From Sulfitobacter sp. DSM 110093 (GTDB lineage: Bacteria > Pseudomonadota > Alphaproteobacteria > Rhodobacterales > Rhodobacteraceae): a stretch of DNA of 64,000 nucleotides. The stretch is from contig NZ_CP085167.1 of assembly GCF_022788715.1 (NCBI RefSeq), positions 372,001 through 436,000 of the forward strand. Reading direction: 5' to 3'. The translations under genes and the position numbers were made by a program. Shown here piece by piece: positions 17,568 to 25,840 of the stretch. Numbering within the stretch: position 1 is the first letter of the stretch; every line of letters begins with the position of its first letter. Under the pieces are notes generated by a model. It searched no databases, was not told the origin of the DNA, and saw only the letters and a list, made by a program, of their open reading frames with translations.

Positions 17568-17750
17568 GGGCCATCGCCTGCCCGCCCGTCACGCCAAAGG
17601 CGTGCCAGAATATACTAGGCGCACCTTTGTTGCGACCGGGTAGGCGATTTGGTGAGGCTTGGCGCGACCTCGCGGGACGCACATCTCGTCTAATCCATAA
17701 AGTGGCATGAACCGACGTCACATCGCCGACCCGCGGGCAGGCGATGGCCC
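17568..17750. repeat. 183-base structured element bounded by 18-base perfect inverted repeats
   Basis: GGGCCATCGCCTGCCCGC (17568-17585) recurs as its exact reverse complement at 17733-17750. Inside, AAAGGCGTGCC (17596-17606) pairs with GGCGCACCTTT (17618-17628) with one mismatch and one G-U, giving a nested hairpin. No convincing gene lies within. It fills most of the 297-base gap between smpB and sseA. It may be a short non-autonomous repeat (MITE- or BIME-like) or a structured RNA; the sequence alone does not decide. Confidence 0.6.
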
Positions 17751-17828
17751 TCTCACCGCCCCCTTCCACTTGCCAGCACCCCCTGCCGGTTATAGTCAAG
17801 GGCAACGCCCGCGACGAAGGAGGCCCCG

Positions 17829-18683
17829 ATGGCCGACGATCCCAAGACATTGGTTTCAACCGACTGGTTGGCTCAGCACCTGAAAGACCCGGACCTGCGC
17901 ATCTTGGATGCGTCATGGTATCTGCCCGACGCCGGGCGTGATCCGAAGGTCGAGTATGACGCCGCTCATATCCCCGGCGCGCGGTTCTTTGACATTGATG
18001 ACATCTCGGACGCGCGGTCGGACCTGCCGCATATGGCGCCGCCGATTGAAAAATTCATGTCGCGCCTGCGGGCGATGGGCGTGGGCGACGGGCATCAGGT
18101 GGTGGTCTATGACGGCGCCGGGCTGATGTCAGCGGCGCGTGTCTGGTGGCTGTTCCGCCTGATGGGGCAGGAGAATGTCGCCGTGCTCGATGGTGGTCTG
18201 CCCAAATGGCAGGCCGAGGGGCGCGAGACCGAAGATATGCCGCCCGTGCCGCGCGACCGCCATATGACCGTGCGCTTTCAGAACCAGTTGGTGCGCGATG
18301 TGACGCAGGTGGCCCATGCCTCGAAACTCGGCGATCCGCAGATCGTGGACGCCCGCGCCGCGGCGCGGTTCCGCGGCGATGCGCCAGAGCCACGCGAAGG
18401 GCTGCGCGCAGGCCATATTCCCGGCGCACGCAATGTACCCTTCACCGAATTGCTCAACGACGACAAAACGATGAAGACCCCCGAACAGACCCGCGCCATT
18501 TTCGAGGCGGCGGGCGTGGATTTGGCGCAGCCCGTCATCACCTCTTGTGGTTCTGGCGTCACCGCTGCCGTGCTGGCGCTGGCGCTAGACCGGATGGGGC
18601 ATCGCAAATGGTCGCTCTATGATGGCTCATGGTCGGAATGGGGCATGTTCCCCACCGTGCCCGTCGCCACCGGCGCGGCTTAA
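17829..18683 (+). CDS. sseA: 3-mercaptopyruvate (or thiosulfate) sulfurtransferase
   Basis: Transfers sulfur from 3-mercaptopyruvate to thiols or cyanide. The 284-residue protein has two rhodanese domains: an inactive N-terminal one (about 8-135) and a C-terminal one (155-280) with the catalytic Cys240 in SCGSGVTA. CGSGVTA matches mercaptopyruvate-type enzymes better than the CRxGxT loop of thiosulfate types. GAGG-like sequence (ACGAAGGAGG) precedes the ATG. It ends 33 bases before an aminotransferase, and the pair could jointly handle cysteine transamination and desulfuration. Confidence 0.88.
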   Translation: MADDPKTLVSTDWLAQHLKDPDLRILDASWYLPDAGRDPKVEYDAAHIPGARFFDIDDISDARSDLPHMAPPIEKFMSRLRAMGVGDGHQVVVYDGAGLMSAARVWWLFRLMGQENVAVLDGGLPKWQAEGRETEDMPPVPRDRHMTVRFQNQLVRDVTQVAHASKLGDPQIVDARAAARFRGDAPEPREGLRAGHIPGARNVPFTELLNDDKTMKTPEQTRAIFEAAGVDLAQPVITSCGSGVTAAVLALALDRMGHRKWSLYDGSWSEWGMFPTVPVATGAA

Positions 18684-18716
18684 CCCTTTTTAGTTAACTT
18701 CCAACCGGAGAACCCC

Positions 18717-19898
18717 ATGTTCGAGACGCTCAAGGCCCAGCCCGCTGACAAGATCCTCGCCCTTGTACAGGCCTACCGCGAAGACCCGCGCGACACGAAG
18801 ATCGACCTCGGCGTCGGTGTCTACAAAGACGCCAACGGCAACACCCCGGTGATGCGCGCCGTCAAAGCAGCCGAGCAGCGCATCTGGGAAAGCCAAGATA
18901 CCAAGGTCTACACAGGCCTTGCCGGCGATCCGGCCTATACCAACGCGATGGCCGCACTGGTCTTGGGCGATGCCGTGCCACGCGGCGCGATTGCCGCCGC
19001 CGCCACCCCCGGCGGCACAGGTGCTGTGCGTCAAGCGTTTGAACTGGTGCGCATGGCCAACCCTGAAGCGCGCGTTTTCGTCTCTGACCCGACATGGCCG
19101 AACCACCTGTCGATCCTGTCTTATCTGGGCATGGAAGTGGTCAACTATCGCTATTTCGACAGCGACACCGGCGGCGTGAACTTTGACGGCATGATCGAAG
19201 ACCTCAAGACCGCCAAGAAGGGTGATGTGGTCCTGCTGCACGGCTGCTGCCACAACCCGACTGGCGCGAACCTGAACAGTGCCGAATGGGACGCGGTGAT
19301 CGAAGTGCTGCAAAGCACTGGTGCCGTGCCGATGATCGACATCGCCTATCAGGGCTTTGGCGACGGGCTGGAAGCCGATGCCGCGGCGACGCGCAAAGTG
19401 GCCTCTTCGGTGCCGGAATGTCTGATCGCGGCAAGCTGTTCCAAGAACTTCGGCATCTACCGTGAGCGGACCGGCATCCTGATGGTGGTGGCTTCCGAGG
19501 CGGCCCAAGGGCTGAACCAAGCCACGCTGGCCTTCCTCAACCGCCAGAACTACAGTTTCCCGCCCGATCACGGCGCGCGGATCGTGTCGACCATCCTGAC
19601 CGATGACAAACTCAAGGCCGACTGGATGGCCGAACTGGAAGAGGTGCGCAACGCCATGCTGGCCCTGCGCGAGCAACTGGCGGGTGAATTGCAGCGCCTG
19701 TCTGGATCGGACCGTTTTGGCTTCCTCGCCCAGCACCGGGGCATGTTCTCGCGCCTTGGCACCACCCCGGACAAGGTCGAAGCGCTGCGCGAAAAGCATG
19801 GTATCTACATGGTTGGTGACAGCCGCATGAACATCGCAGGGTTGAACCAAAACAGTGTGCCAATTCTGGCCCGCGCGATCATTGACGTAGGTATCTAA
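18717..19898 (+). CDS. Aromatic/aspartate amino acid aminotransferase
   Basis: PLP-dependent class I aminotransferase, 393 residues, close to the TyrB/AspC (subgroup I-alpha) type. The start MFETLKAQPADKILALVQAYREDPR is characteristic. The PLP lysine is Lys243 in CSKNFGIYRERTG, and GCCHNPTG with DIAYQGFG lines the cofactor site. Substrates are probably aromatic amino acids and aspartate with 2-oxoglutarate. It follows sseA closely and is likely co-transcribed. A GC stem-loop downstream ends the unit. Confidence 0.9.
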   Translation: MFETLKAQPADKILALVQAYREDPRDTKIDLGVGVYKDANGNTPVMRAVKAAEQRIWESQDTKVYTGLAGDPAYTNAMAALVLGDAVPRGAIAAAATPGGTGAVRQAFELVRMANPEARVFVSDPTWPNHLSILSYLGMEVVNYRYFDSDTGGVNFDGMIEDLKTAKKGDVVLLHGCCHNPTGANLNSAEWDAVIEVLQSTGAVPMIDIAYQGFGDGLEADAAATRKVASSVPECLIAASCSKNFGIYRERTGILMVVASEAAQGLNQATLAFLNRQNYSFPPDHGARIVSTILTDDKLKADWMAELEEVRNAMLALREQLAGELQRLSGSDRFGFLAQHRGMFSRLGTTPDKVEALREKHGIYMVGDSRMNIAGLNQNSVPILARAIIDVGI

Positions 19899-19907
19899 CA
19901 CCAATCT

Positions 19908-19935
19908 GGGCCGCGCTTGTCGCGGCCCGATCTCT
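19908..19935 (+). terminator. Terminator after aminotransferase gene
   Basis: GGGCCGCG (19908-19915) pairs with CGCGGCCC (19921-19928) around CTTGT, followed by the interrupted T-rich GATCTCTTT. Confidence 0.7.
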
Positions 19936-20088
19936 TTATCTGTACCGGGTTGATCCGGACCACAGCGGCACCATTGCCCCGGTTCTGTCCAGATTAGATC
20001 AAAACTTGGTCGGAATGGTCTGTTTGGATACCTTTGGGGGAAACTCAGGGTCAGGCCGATTTTAGAATCAATTTTTCAGTGCATTCGA

Positions 20089-21825
20089 ATGGATGTAAGC
20101 ATGCCAGCCGTGCAGCTGGTGATTGTGACAGCTTCGCTCGTCACCGTGCTGGCCCTTTGGGTGCGTGGACATAGCAGCCTGCCCGGTAAACATTGGTTCC
20201 TATGCGCCATCTTTGCCATGGATTTCTGGCTTTTGTCGGTCGGGATAGAGCTTTCTGCCACTTCGGCCTCCTGCGCCTTTGCGGTCAGCCGTTGGGCTTG
20301 GATCGGCTTTGTGTTGCTGCCGACCTTCTGGGCCTTTTTTCTTTATGAATACGCGCTTGGGGCCAAGGTGCCGCGGCGGCTTGTGGCGCTTTGCGGTGTT
20401 GTCGCGCCTGCGCTTATCACCCTTGGGGCGGTGACCAACAATTGGCATGGAAAGTTCTACGGGTCAGAGACCAAATGGCTGTCGGGGGAGAATGGATCAT
20501 ATATTCTTTCGGACCATGGCCCGCTGTTTTTCATAGCGATTGCATATCTTTATGTGGTCATCATGGCGGCTGCAGTCGTCGCGGGCCGCGCGGTGCGGAC
20601 GGCAAATCCAGCAGTGCGGAGCTTTTTTCTCAAGCTTTTTGCTGCGACGCTCATCCCGATGGTGGCCAATCTGACCTATATTATAGGCGGAGTTACCCTG
20701 TTTCACACCGACCCTACGCCATTTTCCTTTGCCCTCTCGCTGACGCTGGTGGTTTGGCTGGTGGCCGACAACCGCTGGATTGACGTTAACGCAATTGCGC
20801 GGGAGCTTTTGTTTTACAACAGCACCGATCCGGTTTTCGTGATCGACCCCGAGGGCGAGGCAATTGAGACGAACCCAGCGGCGGCAGAATTGCTGCGCCG
20901 GGAGGCCGTGCATGCCCCGGCGCTGCGTGAATTCGGAGAGTTAGGGCCGATTATTCGCTATCTTGCGGCACAAGGCTGCTTGCCAGATGTGATAGACATT
21001 CAGTTGGGTCACCGCCATTTCGCCGTGCGTGCCCATGCGATTTCTTTGGGAATGGGGCAAAAGCACGTCGGCTGGGCCGTGGCGCTTTTGGATGTCACCG
21101 TACAGAAGATTGCCGCGCAAAAGGCGATTGCCGCCGAACAGATGCAGGCGCAATTCCTTGCCACGGTAAGTCACGAACTGCGGACCCCGCTGACGGTGAT
21201 TAACGGCGCGCTTGGCTTGTTGTCGCAAGGCGGCACCAAGGTAAACGACGCGCAAAAGGCCCGCTTGATCGCAAAGGCGACCAGCAGTTCCGAGACGCTG
21301 ACAAAGCTGGTGAATGATTTGATTGATACCCAGTGCCTCAGCAGCGCGCAGTTCAGCATAGACCTGAAACGATGCGCACTCGGCCCCATGGTTCAAGACG
21401 CGCTGGCGCGGGCCGAGAGCTTGCAGCCCGAGAAGAATATTCGCTTTGCCTGTGACATTCCTGAAGCTGCGCTGATGGTGCAGGGCGATGCCGAGCGGCT
21501 GGCCCAAGCTTTGTCCAACGTGCTGTCGAACGCGGTAAAGTTTTCACCGCTGGGTGGGTTGGTCGAGGTCAGCCTGCGGCAAGAAGAGGGGATGGCCGTG
21601 GTAGCCGTGAATGACAGTGGCTGTGGCATCCCGCCGGGGGCCGAAGAACAAGTGTTTGCACGGTTTTGCCAACTGGACAGTTCCGACACAAAAACCGCCT
21701 ATGGCAGCGGTTTGGGGCTGCATATCACACGGCAGATTCTGGACCGTCACAATGGCAGCATCCGCTATGTCAGCGCACCGGGCGTCGGGACAACCTTTAC
21801 GATTTCTTTACCGCTGGTGGCATAA
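20089..21825 (+). CDS. Hybrid-free sensor histidine kinase with 7TM N-terminal region
   Basis: A 578-residue membrane sensor kinase. Seven hydrophobic segments fill residues 5-235 (histidine-kinase N-terminal 7TM type). A PAS-like domain follows at about 240-340, then HisKA with phospho-acceptor His362 in VSHELRTPL. The ATPase domain shows the N-box NVLSNAVKFSP, the G1 box DSGCGIPPG and the G2 box GSGLGLHI. No response-regulator gene is adjacent, so it is an orphan kinase and its signal is unknown. ATG codons at 20089 and 20101 are both possible; ribosome sites are weak for each. Confidence 0.88.
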   Translation: MDVSMPAVQLVIVTASLVTVLALWVRGHSSLPGKHWFLCAIFAMDFWLLSVGIELSATSASCAFAVSRWAWIGFVLLPTFWAFFLYEYALGAKVPRRLVALCGVVAPALITLGAVTNNWHGKFYGSETKWLSGENGSYILSDHGPLFFIAIAYLYVVIMAAAVVAGRAVRTANPAVRSFFLKLFAATLIPMVANLTYIIGGVTLFHTDPTPFSFALSLTLVVWLVADNRWIDVNAIARELLFYNSTDPVFVIDPEGEAIETNPAAAELLRREAVHAPALREFGELGPIIRYLAAQGCLPDVIDIQLGHRHFAVRAHAISLGMGQKHVGWAVALLDVTVQKIAAQKAIAAEQMQAQFLATVSHELRTPLTVINGALGLLSQGGTKVNDAQKARLIAKATSSSETLTKLVNDLIDTQCLSSAQFSIDLKRCALGPMVQDALARAESLQPEKNIRFACDIPEAALMVQGDAERLAQALSNVLSNAVKFSPLGGLVEVSLRQEEGMAVVAVNDSGCGIPPGAEEQVFARFCQLDSSDTKTAYGSGLGLHITRQILDRHNGSIRYVSAPGVGTTFTISLPLVA

Positions 21826-21831
21826 CGCAAA

Positions 21832-21859
21832 ACCGCCCGGCCTTTTCAGGCCGGGCGGT
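21832..21859. terminator. Bidirectional terminator between kinase gene and amt
   Basis: ACCGCCCGGCCT (21832-21843) pairs perfectly with AGGCCGGGCGGT (21848-21859) around a four-base loop, with an A-rich left flank serving amt on the minus strand. Confidence 0.85.
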
Positions 21860-21885
21860 CAATTGTCATGGTAATGTGGGGGTGC

Positions 21886-23193
21886 TTAGCCCTTGGCGAA
21901 CTCGGGGTAGGCTTCCATCCCCAGTTCCGACATATCCAGACCGGTGATCTCAGCCTCTTCGCTGACGCGGATGCCTGCTACGGCCTTGATGATCATCCAG
22001 ACCACGATGCTGACCACGAAGACGAAGATGCCAACTGCGGCAAAGCCAATGATCTGCGTCACAAAGGATGTGCCTTCGGTGTAGACCGGCACAACCAGCG
22101 TGCCCCAGAAGCCAGCGATCAGGTGAACCGGGATCGCGCCGACCACGTCATCGATCTTGAACTTGTCGAGCATGGGAACGGTCAGCACCACGATGATACC
22201 ACCCACGGCACCGATCCAAAGCGCGCCGAACAATGTCGGGTCAAGCGGCCCGGCAGTGATCGAGACGAGGCCAGCCAACGCGCCGTTAAGCACCATGGTC
22301 AGGTCGACCTTTTTGTAGAGCACCTGTGTCAGGATCAGCGCGGCAACGGCACCAGCGGCAGCGGCCATATTGGTGTTGGCAAAGATCTGCGCCACGGCGT
22401 CGACGTCTTCGATGGTGCCCATGGCAAGTTGCGAGGCGCCGTTAAAGCCGAACCAGCCCATCCACAGGATGAAGGTACCCAGAGTGGCGAGCGCAAGGTT
22501 GGAGCCCGGCATCGGGATCACGCGGCCATCCTTGCCGTATTTGCCCAAACGCGGCCCTAGTACGATGGCCCCGGCGAGTGCGGCAAAGCCACCAGCAGCG
22601 TGCACGAGGGTCGAGCCAGCAAAGTCGCTAAAGCCCATCGCGGAGAGGAAACCGCCGCCCCACTGCCAAGATGCCTCGATCGGGTAGATAAAGCCTGTCA
22701 GTACGACCACGAAGATCAGGAAGGGCCAAAGTTTGACCCGCTCAGCCAGCGCACCAGAAACGATGGAGGCCGTGGTGGCACAGAACATCAACTGAAAGAA
22801 GAAGTCAGAAGCGTTGGAGTAGCCGCCCGCGTCGATCTCGGATTTGATGTCTTTGGTTGCGAAGGTGCCAAAGACGCCTTCCATGATCCAATTGCCGTCA
22901 CCGGGGTACATGATGTTGTAACCAACGAGCCAATACATGACCGCCGCGATGGCAAAGAGGCCCATGTTCTTGGTCAGCTGTGTTGTGACGTTCTTGGAGC
23001 GGACAAGCCCGGCCTCCAGCATGGCAAAGCCTGCCGCCATCCAAAAGACGAGGAAGCCGCCGATCAGGAAGAGGAGTGTGTTGAAGATGAAGGTCGTATC
23101 CGCCAGCGTCGCGTATTCCGCGTCCTGTGCCAGCGCCAGCCCGGGCAGGGCGCTGACCGCCGCTGCGAGGGGAAGTATTAAGATGGGTTTCAT
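21886..23193 (-). CDS. amt: Ammonium transporter, Amt family
   Basis: Ammonium channel of the inner membrane, 435 residues, with a cleavable signal peptide (residues 1-23) and then 11 predicted membrane segments starting FIFNTLLFLIGGFLVFWMAAGFAMLEAGLVRSKN. The Amt signature DFAGSTLVHAAGG is present mid-protein. The ATG at 23193 follows AGGAAA; longer frames to 23325 lack a ribosome site. No glnK (PII) gene is adjacent, unlike many alphaproteobacterial amtB loci. Expression is probably nitrogen-controlled; a weak sigma-54-like site lies upstream. Confidence 0.93.
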   Translation of the reverse strand: MKPILILPLAAAVSALPGLALAQDAEYATLADTTFIFNTLLFLIGGFLVFWMAAGFAMLEAGLVRSKNVTTQLTKNMGLFAIAAVMYWLVGYNIMYPGDGNWIMEGVFGTFATKDIKSEIDAGGYSNASDFFFQLMFCATTASIVSGALAERVKLWPFLIFVVVLTGFIYPIEASWQWGGGFLSAMGFSDFAGSTLVHAAGGFAALAGAIVLGPRLGKYGKDGRVIPMPGSNLALATLGTFILWMGWFGFNGASQLAMGTIEDVDAVAQIFANTNMAAAAGAVAALILTQVLYKKVDLTMVLNGALAGLVSITAGPLDPTLFGALWIGAVGGIIVVLTVPMLDKFKIDDVVGAIPVHLIAGFWGTLVVPVYTEGTSFVTQIIGFAAVGIFVFVVSIVVWMIIKAVAGIRVSEEAEITGLDMSELGMEAYPEFAKG

Positions 23194-23298
23194 ATGGTCG
23201 TTTCCTGTCTGCGGGTCCGAATGCGTGCTTACCGAAGCGGGCGGTTGCCCGTGCAGCATGAGAAAACCGGGAATCAGGCGCTCTTGGACAGGTTTCCT

Positions 23299-23314
23299 TG
23301 CCAAATTTGCGCCA
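23299..23314 (-). promoter_or_regulatory. Possible sigma-54-type promoter of amt
   Basis: On the minus strand, TGGCGCAAATTTGGCA keeps the GG and GC dinucleotides ten bases apart as in TGGCAC-N5-TTGC, with two mismatches at other positions. The predicted start would be about 95 bases before amt. In some Rhodobacterales NtrC works with the main sigma factor, so this is tentative. Confidence 0.3.
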
Positions 23315-23464
23315 TTCATTGGCACTGCTGCCTAAAAAGCGGGCGCTGGCTGGAATCTGCCTATAAATTAATCAGACAATTGACGCCGATTGCGCCTTGC
23401 AGCGCTAAACAAACCGCTGCAGTCAGGCTAAAGTGGCAAAAAATAGGGCCGGGCAGGCAATTTT

Positions 23465-25717
23465 ATGACCGACAAGAACAAGCGAAAGCGCCCCTTGGTG
23501 GCGGACAAGCGGTATCCGGGTAAGGCAAAGCCGAAGCCCAAGTCGCGTGCGCAGGCCAAACCTGCCGCGCGCAAGGCGGCGCCCGCGCGCCGTAAGCCAG
23601 CCCGCGGCAAACGGCCCCGGCGCGGGGGGATCGGTGGGTTCTTTGCTGGGTTGGCCCGTTGGTTCTGGCGCTTGATTTGGACAATAACCTGGCGCGTCAG
23701 CCTTGTGGCAATCCTCGTTCTTGGCTTGGCTGTCGGCTATATCTATACCACAATCCCGCCGCTTGACGCATTGCTGGATGGCCGCGCGCGCGGCTCTGTC
23801 ACCATGTTGGACCGCGAAGGCGACGTCTTTGCGTGGCGCGGGGATCAGTTTGGTGGCGTGGTGTCGGCTGAATCCGTTTCCAAACACCTTAAAAACGCGG
23901 TCATCGCCACCGAAGATCGGCGGTTCTACCGTCACTTCGGGGTCAGCCCGCGGGGCATCGCTTCGGCTGTTCGCATTAACCTCAGCGAGGGGCGCGGCCC
24001 ATTACAGGGGCACGGTGGCTCCACCATCACGCAGCAAACGGCAAAACTGCTCTGTCTTGGGGAACCCTATGACCCCAGCACAGGCATGACGGAAAAAGAA
24101 TATGAGGCCGATTGCCGACGTTCTTCTTTGGGCCGCAAAGCCAAGGAAGCGCTCTTTTCCATGGCAATGGAGCTTAAATATACCAAGAACGACATCCTCT
24201 CGATCTATCTTAATCGCGCCTATATGGGCGGCGGTGCCTTTGGCGCCGAGGCCGCAGCGCAACGTTTCTTTGGCAAGCCTGCTGCAGCATTGTCGGCATC
24301 CGAAGGGGCGATGCTGGCCGGTCTTTTGACCGCGCCCACAACGCTGTCGCCGACCAACAACCTCGATCGGTCACAAAGCCGCGCCGCCACAGTGATCCGC
24401 CTGATGGAAGAGCAGGGCTATTTGTCTGCTGCCGAAGCCGATGAAGCCATCGCCAACCCCGCGCAACTGTCCGAAGCGGCAGAAGCCGAAGCAGGTGGTT
24501 ACTTTGCCGATTGGGTCATGTCCTCGGGGCCGGAATTCTTTACGCGCAACACCACCGAAGATGTCATCATCAAAACGACGCTCGATCAGCGCATCCAGCG
24601 TGCGGCTGAAGACGGCTTGAAATGGATTTTCGAGAACAAGGTGCGCGAAAGCTCGAAAGCGCAGGCAGCGATTGTTGTTATGTCTTCGGACGGTGCGGTG
24701 CGCGCACTGGTGGGGGGGCGCAAAACCAAAGTCGCAGGCGCATTCAACCGTGCCACGCAGGCAATGCGTCAGACGGGCTCGGCGTTTAAGCCCTTCATCT
24801 ATGCCGCCGCGCTTGATCTGGGTTATTCACCAAACGACATAATTGTTGATGAATCCTACTGCCTTAATATCCCCGGCTCAGGTCAATGGTGCCCCAAAAA
24901 CTACACCAAGAATTTCAAAGGACCGGTCACCCTGACCGAGGCGCTAAAAAGTTCGCTTAACATTCCGGCGGTCAAGGTCTCTGAAAGTGTGGGTCGTGAA
25001 ATCGTAAGTTCGGTCGCCTCGCAATTCGGGATCAAAAGCGATCTGGCTGCTGGCCCCGCGCTGGCGCTTGGCGCATCGGAAAGCACGCTGCTGGAAATGA
25101 CCGGTGCCTATGCGGGTATTCTTAACGGCGGGTCGTCCGTGACGCCCTATGGTTTGATTGATCTGCGTCTACTGGGCGAAACCGAACCCTTGATGGGGAC
25201 CGGTGGCGGCATCAACGAGCGTGTCATTCAAGAAGATGCCGCGCGGCAGTTGGTCTACATGATGGAGAAGGTCATCTCTGAAGGGACGGGCCAACGCGCC
25301 AAGTTTGGCGGTCGTCAGTTGGCCGGGAAAACGGGCACGACCTCAGCGAACAAAGATGCATGGTTTGTCGGTTTCTCGGCGGATTATGTGGCCGGTGTCT
25401 GGATGGGCTATGACGATAACACACCGCTGACAGGGGTTACTGGCGGTGGCCTGCCGGCAGAGATTTGGCGTGAAACCATGAGCCGCGTGCATGAGGGGAT
25501 GCCATTGACGGACTTGCCGATGCTGGCCCCCGCACCGCCAAGCGATTTCGGCGAAGCGCAGCCCGCGCCGGAGCCTCAAGTGCAGCAACCCCAAGGGGGC
25601 GGCAACCAAGGCGGTGGCGCGGACAACGTGATCGACCGGGTCTTGCGCGACATCTTTGGGGGCGGCAGCAGCGGCGACGGGGCCAGCGCCCCCGCGCCGG
25701 GCTTCCTCGACCGCTAG
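23465..25717 (+). CDS. Penicillin-binding protein 1A, bifunctional peptidoglycan synthase
   Basis: A 750-residue class A PBP that polymerises and cross-links peptidoglycan. A long basic cytoplasmic tail (Lys/Arg/Ala/Pro-rich, residues 1-55) precedes one membrane segment (about 70-95). The GT51 glycosyltransferase domain has its catalytic Glu150 in TEDRRFYRHFG and GGSTITQQ near 185. The transpeptidase has Ser439-x-x-Lys442 (TGSAFKPF), SSLN and Lys622-Thr-Gly. The C-terminus is Pro/Gln/Gly-rich. It appears to be a single-gene unit, divergent from amt. MrcA- and PbpC-like names both occur for such proteins, so no symbol is given. Confidence 0.92.
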   Translation: MTDKNKRKRPLVADKRYPGKAKPKPKSRAQAKPAARKAAPARRKPARGKRPRRGGIGGFFAGLARWFWRLIWTITWRVSLVAILVLGLAVGYIYTTIPPLDALLDGRARGSVTMLDREGDVFAWRGDQFGGVVSAESVSKHLKNAVIATEDRRFYRHFGVSPRGIASAVRINLSEGRGPLQGHGGSTITQQTAKLLCLGEPYDPSTGMTEKEYEADCRRSSLGRKAKEALFSMAMELKYTKNDILSIYLNRAYMGGGAFGAEAAAQRFFGKPAAALSASEGAMLAGLLTAPTTLSPTNNLDRSQSRAATVIRLMEEQGYLSAAEADEAIANPAQLSEAAEAEAGGYFADWVMSSGPEFFTRNTTEDVIIKTTLDQRIQRAAEDGLKWIFENKVRESSKAQAAIVVMSSDGAVRALVGGRKTKVAGAFNRATQAMRQTGSAFKPFIYAAALDLGYSPNDIIVDESYCLNIPGSGQWCPKNYTKNFKGPVTLTEALKSSLNIPAVKVSESVGREIVSSVASQFGIKSDLAAGPALALGASESTLLEMTGAYAGILNGGSSVTPYGLIDLRLLGETEPLMGTGGGINERVIQEDAARQLVYMMEKVISEGTGQRAKFGGRQLAGKTGTTSANKDAWFVGFSADYVAGVWMGYDDNTPLTGVTGGGLPAEIWRETMSRVHEGMPLTDLPMLAPAPPSDFGEAQPAPEPQVQQPQGGGNQGGGADNVIDRVLRDIFGGGSSGDGASAPAPGFLDR

Positions 25718-25840
25718 GGCGGTTGGGCGTCGGCCTTCGCAAAAGGAAAGTTGGCAATAGGTTGTTAAATTAATTATGCCTTTAAGGAGGGCATGCTGCG
25801 CGCAGCGGTGCTAGGCTGCGGATAGGGTTGATAGATATCG

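Noticed and set aside
17489..17710. 73-codon plus-strand frame across the smpB-sseA gap
   Set aside because: It starts inside smpB in another frame and runs through the inverted-repeat element; it looks like a by-product of the structured DNA.
18690..19904. Long minus-strand open frame (404 codons) opposite the aminotransferase gene
   Set aside because: It is a complement of a well-conserved enzyme, with shadow-like composition and no ribosome site.
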